In this document: positions 46,899 to 58,159 of the stretch, piece by piece | How positions within the stretch are numbered: position 1 is the stretch's first letter | Layout: the number at the start of each line of letters is the position of its first letter | Source: Solenopsis invicta | Lineage: Eukaryota > Arthropoda > Insecta > Hymenoptera > Formicidae | Length of the DNA stretch: 64,000 bases | Direction: 5' to 3' | NCBI RefSeq assembly: GCF_016802725.1 | Contig: NC_052664.1 | Coordinates: 30,583,275 to 30,647,274 of the forward strand | The notes under the pieces: generated by a model | Database searches by the model: none | Seen by the model: the letters and a program-made list of their open reading frames with translations, nothing else | Told to the model about the DNA's origin: nothing | Made by a program: the position numbers and the translations under genes

Positions 46899-47667
46899 CG
46901 CATATAATATATATGGATCGAACCACGCATTTGAGTGCCGGCATTCATCCCGCGTGTGCGATGTATAACTTATTTTCAAACAGTCATTCTGTTATCGATT
47001 TCTCAATGTCAGAAATCATCGCTTCTTTAGCGAGAATCGAAGACGTCGATACTCAGAATTTGATGAAATTAAACTTGTCTTTTTCTACATTCAGATTGGA
47101 GTTGACAAAACATACTTTTGACTTTGGAGTAAAAAGCAGTTTTTTTTACAAAAAGAAAAAAACTGATTTTTTTACCAAAATATAAAAAAAAACAAAGAAT
47201 TTTTTTTCTTGGTATTCTTTCATTCAAACATTTGACACGTTATCTCTAATATTATTTAATATTGTTTTGTATTTATAATTTCAATTCGAGGCGGAATCGT
47301 CCTTATACATTGTTACATTGTACCTAATGAGTTAATAAATGAAAGTAAATAATAAATAAAAGGATTTTGTATTTTATTGTATTTTTCATAATAATTTATG
47401 AATTAAATAGACACAAAAGAGATATGTTTATTCAAATAATGAGTTTTAAATTCAGTTTTTGTTTCCAACAATCTCAGTATGTCCATACATGGCCACCGCC
47501 ATGTCACTTGGTTATTGTACCACATTTTGATTCTTTACAGCTATCTTTATATAGAAATCTTTCGGATAAATGCAAAAAACTGCATTCTAGAACAATAATA
47601 TAGCATTAAATACATCGAAAAAAAATACATATCTGAAAGAAACTTTCAGGATCGGAGAAAAAAAAAT
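46899..47667. other. zfh1 5' flank, no clear gene
   Basis: AT-rich DNA upstream of the presumed zfh1 first coding exon. Runs of A and T around 47130-47215 form weak inverted repeats. A 40-codon minus-strand ORF beginning MWYNNQVTWRWPC (about 47405-47527) was seen but is not supported further. Confidence 0.4.
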
Positions 47668-47874
47668 TTATTTGTTGAGTTTTTTGTTCAAAGTTTCCAG
47701 TTTTTTTTCGCCATTTTCATCTTTAACTTGGAGTAATGTTTTTACTTTTTTAAAGAGTTGTACTACCGTTGTACTGAATTTCACAATCGCCGACGCTGTT
47801 ATTTTGACGCGTATGAAAGGAAGCGCGTTTGATAATGCGGATTTTGTAATAACAATACAGATAAAAACGAACAT
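47668..47874 (-). CDS. Unrecognised small ORF B (68 codons)
   Basis: Starts MFVFICIVITKSALSNALPF, a hydrophobic stretch that could be a signal peptide or membrane anchor. A Lys/Glu-rich, probably helical C-terminal half follows (KVKTLLQVKDENGEKK). Codon composition is less AT-biased than the surrounding DNA. It begins 16 bases after the end of ORF A on the same strand, in a different frame. No family was recognised. It could be a remnant of a viral or mobile-element gene, a small insect gene, or chance. Confidence 0.2.
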   Translation of the reverse strand: MFVFICIVITKSALSNALPFIRVKITASAIVKFSTTVVQLFKKVKTLLQVKDENGEKKLETLNKKLNK

Positions 47875-47890
47875 GATTCGGTGACTACAG

Positions 47891-48136
47891 TTATCGATGA
47901 ATAAACACAGGATGCTGTGCGAGTAAATACGAAATGATCTTCGTGTTTACTTGCACAACGGAAGCTGCCGGTGTAAAGTGAAGTATTTTCTCATCTTTTT
48001 CAACGTCATAAATTGCACCGATTCGACTTTTATCAGACTTAATTGCCGCGAATAAAACTCGAGGGCTTTTTGGTTTGTATTTCGCAATGCGTTTTCGCGG
48101 ATAAACGGTATACGTTACGAGATGGAAATTTGGCAC
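47891..48136 (-). CDS. Unrecognised small ORF A (81 codons)
   Basis: Reads MPNFHLVTYTVYPRKRIAK, then KSPRVLFAAIKSDKSRIGAI and DEKILHFTPAASVVQVNTKI. The open frame extends a few codons upstream of the ATG (from about 48160). The amino-acid mix and mixed third positions look protein-like, unlike nearby ORFs. No zinc-finger, enzyme or transposase motif was seen. The tight spacing to ORF B is unusual for insect genes. It may be a decayed insertion. Confidence 0.22.
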   Translation of the reverse strand: MPNFHLVTYTVYPRKRIAKYKPKSPRVLFAAIKSDKSRIGAIYDVEKDEKILHFTPAASVVQVNTKIISYLLAQHPVFIHR

Positions 48137-48770
48137 GTTCCATACAGTTTTAATTTGAGATTGAAGCGCGTATGGCTACACTAATTGTAAGTTCAGATTT
48201 TGAGAGAGAGATCTCTTTGTTTATTCGCAACAAAGTAAAATCCAATCAACTTGAAGAGTCCAAAGATCCAATTAACTTTTACACTTTTTCCCAAACGCAA
48301 CAATTTATTTTAACGTCATCTTGATACTATCATAACTTGTTAGGATTGTTGCATTAAAAATTATAATTATAAATTTTAATTTATTTATTTTTAATTACTA
48401 CTGTATATAAAATACCTGAATCACTAATCGAGCATTTTCCGACAGTGTAATTTAAGCAGGTATATTTTGAAAAATGGAAAAGTACGTATTTGAGATGTAA
48501 AAAAAAAAGACATAGAGGCTTATAGAGGCAATCTGAATATTTCTTGTCCAACCCCAAATTTTTCAACTGTTATAGACTTTCGAAATATCTAGTAAAATTC
48601 AAAGTTACTTTTTAACATATTATCAAATAGTTGATAATTATTTAGTTAATAATTTAGCTATAAATTATTTAGCTAATTAAGGTTGATTATTTAGGTAATC
48701 AGAGACGTTCATAGAATTGAAGATCATTTGCGTATCGTACGTTTCTTTGTCATCAAGATATTAACGTTCC

Positions 48771-49290
48771 AACCATGACGTGGAAGCTGCATGCTCGAGG
48801 CGAGACAACGAAACCGGCTATTCGAGATTCCGAGTTGGACCGCACGTGCAAGATTGGCGGCGATCAATCAGCTACGCGTATCTGGCGGCGAGTATCGGTT
48901 TACACGTGCGATGCGCGGAGTTAATCGTGACTATACCTTCGCCAATTGCCAATACGCAATGGCCGGGTCACCGCGTCAGTCGCATAATCCCCGGCGTGAC
49001 GCACGTGCATCGGTGTTTGCACACGCATGTGTGGAATGCGCATATATCCGCTGGAAAAAGAGACGCGTGCGCGATAGACACAATCGAATCGCGTAGATAG
49101 GGCGTAACGCCAGAACGCAGGAGAAAGAAATACGCGCGAAGAGCGTTGCCAAATGTTTCGCGGCGCCGCGTTATTAGGTATACATATATGTATACGAGAG
49201 TGCGTGTTTAAACGCATCCCTGCCTGCACATTCGCCGACACCCGCGTCGATCGAACGGCGATGACGTGTCGGATCTCTCGTGAGAGAAGA
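48771..49290. promoter_or_regulatory. CpG-rich patch 1 upstream of zfh1
   Basis: About 520 bases with many CpGs and balanced composition, sharply set off from AT-rich DNA on both sides. ORFs of about 100 codons on both strands are a by-product of composition. It is a plausible enhancer or alternative promoter of zfh1. Confidence 0.35.
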
Positions 49291-49525
49291 AAGGAAAATA
49301 AATGCCGATTAAATTAAAATTTTTTTTTTTTACGAACTAAGTAATAAATATTTTATTACGTTGAATCTAGAATCTGTTGAATAACACTTTGACAAATATA
49401 ATCGTTCAAGTTTTAATATAAAATATTAATTATTAACAAAGTTATTCAATAAAATGAAAATGCATATTACATATTTCTCCCCCCCCCCTCCCATCTATAA
49501 TTGAAAAGCATGTGTATGAAATTTA

Positions 49526-49621
49526 GTGCACTTTTGATAACATTAAATTTACATTAAACGTACATTAAATGTTTTGAATGTAACCGCTTGAAATTTGCTT
49601 CCGTTACATTACATTACATTC
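49526..49621. repeat. Short TIR element, family C, partial copy 2 (inverted)
   Basis: The reverse complement matches 13868-13965 through AATGTAATGTAACG(G/A)AAGCA, AAATTTCAAGC, AAAACATTTAAT and ATTAAATTT. The terminal CACTGTTAAAAA is not complete here. Confidence 0.6.
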
Positions 49622-49898
49622 TGCTGCCGATTTTTAACGATAGTTTGTAGAACGGTTTGTAATTAAGGCTCGTTTATACATTTTTTTTTATCTTTCTCCG
49701 TTTTAAGAATTAGAAATTTATAAAGTTAAATTAATCAGTGCAAACAGGCCTTAATAATTTTTTGCTGCTTTTCTATTTTAGTGAGAGCAACGCTCTATAT
49801 ATTCCGAGTAATTTTTGTTGCAGAAATACCCTTTTATAATACAGAAATAAATATATTTAATTAATTTGTAATTCATATAAGAACTTGTAAAAGATCAG

Positions 49899-50023
49899 TA
49901 CTCTCTAAATTCTTTGGAGTGGAATCCCACTCTAAAAGTGTGAAAATCCTGCCAGTCTTGATAAAGAATGGCAGGATTTTCACTCTTTTAGATGAAATTC
50001 CACTCCAAAAAATTTAGAGAGTA
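49899..50023. repeat. 125-bp near-perfect hairpin with TA at both ends
   Basis: The left arm TACTCTCTAAATTCTTTGGA and right arm CCAAAAAATTTAGAGAGTA pair over more than 50 bases, including GTGAAAATCCTGCCA against TGGCAGGATTTTCAC, around a loop of about 15 bases. TA at each end fits a Tc1/mariner-type insertion. It is non-coding. Confidence 0.85.
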
Positions 50024-50379
50024 GAACTCGTTAGAATGCAAATTATGTAAATAATTAAACATTACCAATTGTCAATCCACAGAGTACCACTATTGCACAA
50101 TAAGACAACAGAATTATGATAAATTCTGTATTAAAATTCTCGATCGACTCCTTTTCACCGATGACACGAAATATAGAAGCCATCCTCCTCTAGATACGAG
50201 ATTATACACGCGTGCAGAATTTTTGAAAGGACCACTTTTTCACAGCCTGCATCAGCAATCCTTAACGTTTCCTTAACTTAATAACCGTGATTAACCGATT
50301 ACATTACGATTGGGTACACCGATAAAACGAGAACGCGATAGGCGAATCTCGATAGGAAAATTGGATTTTCGCACTGCGG
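50024..50379. other. Spacer upstream of zfh1, no feature seen
   Basis: Moderately AT-rich DNA between the hairpin and the next CpG-rich patch. No gene or repeat was recognised. Confidence 0.5.
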
Positions 50380-50830
50380 ACAAAAGCGAATATTCCCGTT
50401 ACTCGTAGCAACCAGATTTGAATCGCAACGCTCGGTTTGAATTTTGCTTTCGTTTGAATATGGACAGCACACGTGTCATACATGTGGGAACAAAAGTAAC
50501 CTTAGTCGGGGGGGAGAGGGAGCGTGTCGAAAAACCATTGTTCTCGAAACATAGGTGAGCGCTATAGGTTCGAATGCAGAAAAGCGATGCGGCAGGGTGG
50601 ACCCGTATGAAACGCATCCAGTCACTGAGAAAAAGTGGCACATGGCAATGCCGTTCGAATCTGGGTAACTTTTCAGGTGCCCCCATTGTCGGCGAGACCG
50701 GATTAAAATGCCCCTCCTCCCTCGCCCTCCCGCCACGTACGATTTCCCACCGACCTCGCACGCGCGCTAATCCGACGCCGACGTCGCGCGTCAGGCTGAT
50801 TGCGGTACATTTAACCACTTGGCAGCCATG
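50380..50830. promoter_or_regulatory. CpG-rich patch 2 upstream of zfh1
   Basis: About 450 bases of CpG-rich DNA with one CACCTG E-box on the minus strand (near 50677). A 139-codon minus-strand ORF spans it but has no recognisable domain and is overlapped by open frames on the other strand, so it is treated as composition-driven. Confidence 0.35.
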
Positions 50831-53542
50831 TCCACGAATTGAATTCGCAACGAATTAATATTTAATTCAGTACTATGAATTAAAATCCTTTATGTCGCGC
50901 GCGTGCAAATGATTATACTGACAAGGAGAGGACCAGGGAATAAAGGCGCGCTTTTGAAATGCGATTTGTTGTCAAAGGTATCTTCTTCTTTGTATCCATG
51001 TTGAGAATCCTAACTTCTGATACCCTTCACTCTTTTTTTTTTAATTAGCAATAAGTTGCATAGCAATAAAAATTGTGAAATCTTTGGATCAATTAATTAC
51101 TTAAATAAATCTCCGGGAAAGAAAAAAAATGTTAAATATTATGATACTTCAGGCTTAATCAATTGATTCCGATACATGTAAATACAATTAATGATAACAC
51201 GGACAGTTTGAATACTACTTCATATCACTGTGCTACTGCACTACACTGTAATAGCGATAAAAATGCATTAAGGATGTTTTAGTTTACAAGTCTACAATGC
51301 AACAGCTAAAAGCTAATGCAATTTAAAAACTGCAAGCTCTTGGGTTTCTTTTTTTTTTTCATAATTAACAACAAAAAATTATCGTCATAAGTATCCAAAT
51401 TTTGGTCCTGAAACCAGCTGCAAAGGAAAAAACAACGAAGAATTTGGCTCATGCAGCGAAAATAATCTCATTTTGCTGCAGTTTCAAGTAAATAACTTTT
51501 AAACGAGTAAGCGGATACAAATGAATATTTATACGAATATTTACTAAAATTTTATTACTATATTTATAAAAAATTTAATTTAATTCATAATACTTTCTTA
51601 TCAAATTTGCAAAATGCGATTTTATATAAGAATTAAAAACAAACAAAAATTCAATTTTTTAACCAATATACAAAAACGTTATACTCATATTATACATAGA
51701 TGTGCAAACGTAATAATAGAATCAATCTATAAAATTTTCAAATTTTTAATAATACTTTGAGGTGTGACATCTTTAATCTGAATTGTATTTACATGTATAT
51801 TAAAAAAAAGTCGATTAAGTCTAGAATATTGTAGTACTTAATTCTTTCGATTTTTTTTAAGATTTATTATGCTGTTAAGTAGTTAATTAATTTAATAACT
51901 TCAAACTTTATTAATTTTTTAAAAAACTGAAAAGCTTAAGCACAGAATTTAGATAATATTAACATAAAAGACCACTTTTTGCAGCAAATTTCATTTCAAA
52001 AACGCATTTTCACTTTTGGCTTTTCCCTTCTATAAAAGAGAGAGAGAGAGGGAAGGAGAGAGAGAGAAAGAGAGAGAGAAAGAGACATTTTTGTTATCAA
52101 CATTAATTTAATATTTTCAATGTTTAAATAAGAAAATTGAAAATGGGTCCTTTCAAATTTTTTTTTTCTCAAGTCGATCCTTCATACTTGAAGATCATGA
52201 TCTCTATTTGTACACTCATTGTACACTCACTTCGATTGTGACAGTCTTGGCAAAGGTACTCTCGATGGATTGCCTTCCCGAGAGATAGTGATCAATAAAT
52301 AATCTGATATTGTGTTTCGAGTGGATTTAAACAGAGTGCAGACACCATTAATTCACGAGCTTTATTTAAACCAGCAAACTTTATTGGAAAAAGCAATATT
52401 TATTTAAAAATATTTTAGTCTATTAAATTCCAAAATTTCATAAAATGATAAAATTTTAAAATTTCGACATTAAAAAATTGTTTATATAAAAATATTAAAT
52501 ATTCCTATTCCAGTGGTATAGTTAATCAGAACTTAGCTTTAACTTATTAATAATATATTTATTTTTTCTGAAATATTTTTCAAAATAAATTCAAACAAAA
52601 ATTAATTCGAAAGACAAATACAATTTCGAAACTGGTGATTTTAGCTGAAGATGATAACAAATTTCTACTACTCATCAAGAGATTTTTTGATATTTATATC
52701 ATTTCTATTTATTCAAAATAGCTAAAATATATATTTTTATAAAAGTGTGTCGTACTATATATTTATCTTTTCTTAGATTTTTATATTTTAGTAAGAATAC
52801 ATGTTATGTAATATTTATATTTGGGCATACAGATTCGAATAAATTGGAGTAGCGTACAAGACATACAGTAACGTCTGCAAATGCGCAGAATTTCTCGTAG
52901 TTATATTTGTGATCGCGCGCGGTGCAAATCTCACACCAGACATGGTATATTAATTTCGCGTAGGTAAATAGGTACACGTGCGCACACACGGCATTTGCTG
53001 CGAAAATGCTAGTTGTAAGTCAATGCACGTAAGTTTGCATTCTGCCATAATTAATATGCTGTTACACGGTTAACTTTGCGAAATCGGAAACGACACTCGG
53101 TAACGCTATGCGAGCTCCTAAATACAGACGCGACAATCTTGAGCGTATAGTTTAATTAAGAGTTAGATTATCCACACGGTAAGCGATTCTGTCTCGAGAT
53201 AATTATCTACATCTGTGTTTCGGGTTTTGTAAAAATTGATTGTATTTTCACAAATAATACAATATTATTTCCTTTAATAACGATATTATTAAAATGTATA
53301 CTTGTACTTTTTTTTAAATAAAAATAGATCGTTATTATCTTATCGTTTAATTTGGTTTTTATAATAATTAGTTTTTATAAATTATAAAATTATTGTAGAT
53401 TAGACCTAGTTAATCATGGGCGATTTCATGATTTTAATATTTATTTTTAATTCTTTTAATTCTTTGGTTTATATTAAAGTCATAAAGGACTTCGCTTTAC
53501 ACATACGTATAATACACAAAAAACTTCAATATTATACATATA
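50831..53542. other. AT-rich DNA, no gene seen
   Basis: 2.7 kb with homopolymer runs and a GA microsatellite at 52037-52085. A small CpG-containing patch lies at 52840-53130. No coding or RNA gene was recognised. Confidence 0.5.
52037..52085 (+). repeat. (GA)n microsatellite
   Basis: About 49 bases of GA repeat, interrupted by GGGAAGG and AAAG. Confidence 0.9.
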
Positions 53543-53783
53543 CACTGGAAAAAAAAATTATTAATTTGACTAAATTTTTCAACTCAATTAAATTTTTTCA
53601 ATTCAAATGTTTATGTGTTTGACTCAAATATATAAAATATTTGGACTTCAGTGCAAGTATTTAAATATTTAACTTAGCTACATACGTATTTAGTTTAAAT
53701 ACAGAAATATTTGAATTAAAGAAATTTCAAGAAAAAACTGTAGAATTTTCGAGAAAAATTAAATCAAACATTTTTTTTTAGTG
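53543..53783. repeat. MITE with CACTGGAAAAA ends
   Basis: The left end CACTGGAAAAAAAAATTATT and the right end AACATTTTTTTTTAGTG are imperfect inverted repeats 241 bp apart, with an AT-rich interior. It resembles the elements at 44489-44710 and 59602-60027. Confidence 0.5.
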
Positions 53784-53929
53784 TTCATAAAACATATAGA
53801 AAATTTTATACTTAAATCGAACTATTTCCAATCTATTACATACCATGCATACGCACTCACGTGCTCTCGCATCCTATCTAAATTAATGCAGTTACTGCGT
53901 TACTTATAAGCTTCGAAGATTGAAACCTA

Positions 53930-55150
53930 AATTGATATTTGACCATACATACGATACGACGTACGATGGGAAGATGTAATCTCTTCGTTCGGCGAAGACG
54001 CGTTTTAAACGCGTATAAAAACATTTGTAACGGTCGTTTGCAAGCGTTAATCAAGCTAGGAGGCAAACGGGAAGTTGGCTGTATCTCTCCGGATTGCGTC
54101 CGCACACGCACACGGCTTCCACGAAGACGAACTTTGCTCGCCGTGAGGCCGATAAGAGACGTCGAAACGGGTCAGAGCCGTGACCTTTCTTGCCTTCCTA
54201 TGTACGCGATCCGTGAAGCTCGCCCGCGTCGTCGTAGAACTATGCCGTTTATGCTTTTAATTGCGCGCCCAGCGCAATATAACGAAACGCGATACCGAGC
54301 ATTCCTAAACGACGTTTCGCAATTCATCTGTGTGCTCCTTTCTTAAAACGTAAAAATGACAAGAATTGCCCCCTTTGTCGTGGAAATGTAAACTTTCCGC
54401 GGTATCACGTTCCGAATAAATTGCAGCAGCCGCATGTCCAAAAAAAAAGACGTCAAAGAGACGTCTTCGATTGTTCAGTTGTACGGACACGACGTACAAG
54501 AAACGATGATATAAAGCAATATACATAAAGAGGAAAATTGGGTAGTCGCAAAAAATTACTTAGTATCCGAGATGAAAATGAATGGTGAGCTAAGGAAAGT
54601 CGTGGCGTCGTCGCCGTAAAGCATGAAGCTTCAGGAGCGCACTACGATATTGCGAAGTATCTCGTCGATACCTTATAAAGCAAACACTTTATGGAAGGTA
54701 AACACTTTTGCGAGCCATGACGTAATATTCGACGCAATTTCGCCATCTTCGCGCTTCTCCTACATAGGGCAAGGGTTAACTTCGCCGCGAGCGTTAACGC
54801 GAACGATTCGCCGCGCGAGTTGAGCGCGCGCGCACGCGAATGCGAACGCGAAGCCTTCCCGCGAACTGTCCTCGGGAGGAAGAGACTTGCGCCGCAAATG
54901 ACGTCAGCGGAATGTGGAAACCGGCGTATAGCAAATTGCGAGCAATACCGTGCAATCTCGGATGCTCGAAAGAGCACTCACGGCGACGCGATGCCGGGCG
55001 TGCGTTGTTGAATCGCGTGACAAAAAGGACAAGATTAATAGAGCCACCTCTCGTACTTCGCGTCGCAGTGCCGCATTGCGTAATGACGTCAAAACGCATA
55101 TGCATCTCGACCAACGTCAAATAAGATTTATACGTCGATATCGTTATTAG
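53930..55150. promoter_or_regulatory. CpG-rich patch 3 upstream of zfh1
   Basis: 1.2 kb of comparatively GC-rich, CpG-dense DNA, strongest at 54080-54250 and 54760-55080. It holds the perfect palindrome ACGCGTTTTAAACGCGT at 53998-54014, whose right end merges into a TATAAAA motif. Overlapping ORFs on both strands have no family content. It may be a promoter or enhancer cluster. Confidence 0.4.
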
Positions 55151-55231
55151 GCATAAAACTAACTTTAGAACTTTGAAAATTCTGGAATTTCATCGAAAAT
55201 AAATATAACGTCCTCCCCCTTGAAAAAAAAA

Positions 55232-55344
55232 TTGATAAACTTGTTTCAATAAACTGATCAGTAACCGATTATATTTTGTCAGTTAACTAATAAAATATCA
55301 TCAATTACTGATCAGTAATCAGTTTATTGAAACAAGTTTATCAA
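55232..55344. repeat. 113-bp near-perfect hairpin
   Basis: TTGATAAACTTGTTTCAATA and TATTGAAACAAGTTTATCAA are exact inverted repeats. The pairing continues through AACTGATCAGTAA on both sides and outward into an A run and a T run. The loop is AT-rich. Confidence 0.85.
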
Positions 55345-55615
55345 CTTTTTTTTCCTCTTTTTTTTGTTGGAATAGTTTCTTTCGTCAATAATTAAGACAA
55401 AAAAAATATAACATTAACACATCTTTCAACAAAATCTAGTTAAAATAACTATTTAATCCCCGAAAAAAAAAATATATTGAGTGAATTAAATATTCTGGTG
55501 AATTCTTTAAATCGCAATGAATAAAAATAAAAAATCTCTCTTTTTTAAATATTTATCTAATAAAAATCCTTTGTATTTAGCTATATACTGAAAGTCGAGC
55601 TGAAAACAGTTTGAT

Positions 55616-56074
55616 AATAGCAAATATTGAGTGAAATAATACCAATTAATCCTTCGTGATTCAATGTTTTTTTTTCGCTGCTTCCTAGTCCAACTGGGCA
55701 CTGGTGTTTAACAGTGTTTTCGAAAAGGTTTTTGGGTTCTAAAAACCTGAAAAAATTCTGGTAAACTCTTACAATGCTCCAGAATACGATTTCACAATAG
55801 TTTGGCCTGGACGATTTTCGCTTTTTTTACGTGTTTGGATTTGGAGCGGAATAAAATTAAAAATTCACTTGGGTGTTTAAATTCCCGGTTGGACATAGAG
55901 GAATAAATATTTGGTTAATACAACTCGAAAAATAATTTCGCTTTTCTAAATATTTAGTAAGTGTAATCAAATTTGATAATATTTGCTCAATATTATAGAA
56001 GAGTAAAATTAATTTGCTTGTATTAACCAAACTAAATCTAATTGGCATTATTTTACTCGATATTTGCTATTGCC
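55616..56074. repeat. About 460-bp foldback element
   Basis: The outer arms AATAGCAAATATTGAGTGAA and TTTTACTCGATATTTGCTATT pair. The inner arms GTCCAACTGGGCACTGGTGT and TTAAATTCCCGGTTGGAC pair less exactly. The short ORFs within it are products of the repeat. Confidence 0.6.
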
Positions 56075-56639
56075 AACTCTTGTACAGTGTATGTATACAA
56101 GATGCGCCACAGAGATGCGAAACCTTGAAGACGACTATCGGTTAAATAGTTTACTGAAAACTGCCGCTGACTCATGTTTATTCACCGTCACAATAATACC
56201 TCGATTGGCCATAAGTTTCTTTTTTTTTTCTTTATTGAAGCGCGTGACGCGTAACCTAATTTCACGAAGTAGACACAGGCGCGCGCGCGCACACACACAT
56301 TCTATTCGTGGACGAATTTGCAAGACGACATTTCCTGGGATTATCTCCGCAGACGGCAGCATCAATTGTTCCCCGAGAGTGGGTAGTTCGCGACACGCGA
56401 TTGTTGCAGAAGTCCCTGAAATTTCGCACATAAATGGCCGAGGAAAAACGTAATAATGAAATTTACGGTCAAAAAGCGGATGCAGTGACATTTTAGAGAA
56501 ACTGCGAAAACTGGAATTTGCAAATACTCCCGTTGCCGAGAGTGTTGAGAATCGTTAATAAATTTGTCAAACAAGACGGTTTTATGACTGATGAATGAAG
56601 AAAAAAATTTGTTGAAAAACTAAAATATTCAGACTGATT

Positions 56640-56775
56640 ATACGTTCAACCAAGTTGGGTTGATTCAACAATTATTTAGTTGTACAAGAAAAGAAGAAAT
56701 AGTTTATTCATGTCAACCATTAACACTTTTTAATCAAGAATTAACTAAATCAACTCAATATTTAGTTGAACGTAT
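56640..56775. repeat. 136-bp foldback element
   Basis: ATACGTTCAACCAAGTTGGG at the left and CTCAATATTTAGTTGAACGTAT at the right end are inverted repeats, with TTGATTCAAC and TTAACTAAATCAAC pairing inside. Confidence 0.6.
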
Positions 56776-58159
56776 CGGACTAAATATGTTAATAAATTAT
56801 TTTCAGTTTTTTTAAGATACTAGTAGCGTCATTGTTAAATTGATGATTAATTCAATTTATGACTTATTGTCTAGTTTCAGTTTATGACTGTTTTAAGGCC
56901 GACTGTGTTCGGCGCGCAGTTGTTTATAGCAACTGAAACGTATTCAAGATGTATATATAAACTAATATTAGACAATAAAAATCTAGCCTTGACCGTACTT
57001 GACGCTTTTAGTTATTTGTGTGATTGCAGTTAAAAATGTATCGGACGTACAGTCACTGCAAAGTAAATAAAATTTGAAAATGCGTTTAATAAATTAACAC
57101 TTCAAATAAACTATATACGTATGAAAGTTCTGTAAATAAGATTATATTTTTATTTAATCACATATTTTATAGTTTATTTATCTTATTTGTTATTAACAAT
57201 TAAATTATTTTTAGAACGTTAAGAAAAATCTCAAATTTTTTATGCAAGTACCTTTAGTGTTCAAGATGATTTATATGAAGTTTTATTGTCTGTTTAGTTA
57301 TTTTGTAAATAAATAAACTTTGTTTATTTTATAGAACTGATCTCAGCATCGCAATAAAATTGTACATAAATCATTTTGAATATTAAAAATTCAGATTTTT
57401 TTCATTATTTCTCTTACTTTATTATTTTATTATTAATTATATTTTCATTAGAACACATGTCTACTTCTTATTAAAATAATTTATTATCCAGACAGAAAAT
57501 CACCACCAGATTTTTCTACTGCTTTCAAATGCAATATAAAACAATATGTAATTTTTACATAATTTTCTTTTTACATAATTCTCTTTTGAAAAAATGTTCT
57601 TTACATCCTCAATTTTGTCAATTTTTATCAATACGAGAAATGGAAAAATACGACTATGAAGGAAAAGCGCGTTGGGGTAAAAGTAGCAATAATTCCACGT
57701 ATTAACGATATCGCGGAATATGTCGCATATTATCGCGTAACAATCATTCGATTCTCTGAATAATGTGGTCGTTCACGTTATCGTTGGTTGCACAATATGT
57801 GAATCGAAATACTTTCTTGTGGGTTTGTCTAATGTCACCGCGGAAAACCGCAACTTCCGCTTGTTTCTTATTGTAACACTAATACATTTATGGTTCGATG
57901 CCATCGATTCCACGTAAGCTTCCAATTACTCGTTTAAATGCGCATTCCAACCCAACAGTGCGGCCGATATGACATCATTAGAATTATATGCTGTGAGCGC
58001 CTACAAACACATTTAAAGAGCTATTGCTTTGTTTGTGTTACAATCGGATATATCATTTGTATACATTTTAAATAATTAATCTTTAAATTTCACGACAACG
58101 TAATCGGAATCTATAGCCATTCAATCCTTTTTAGATAATTAAAGAGGACAATCGAGTAT
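56776..58159. other. AT-rich DNA, no gene seen
   Basis: Mostly low-complexity AT-rich DNA. The part from 57690 to 58010 is less AT-rich and may hold regulatory sequence. No gene or repeat was recognised. Confidence 0.5.

Noticed and set aside
50399..50818. 139-codon minus-strand ORF as a gene
   Set aside because: It is embedded in a CpG-rich block with open frames on both strands. No recognisable family, no splice sites.
54642..55150. ORFs of about 60-110 codons in a CpG-rich block
   Set aside because: At least six overlapping frames are open, as expected from stop-poor GC-rich sequence. The content is Arg/Ser-rich without motifs.
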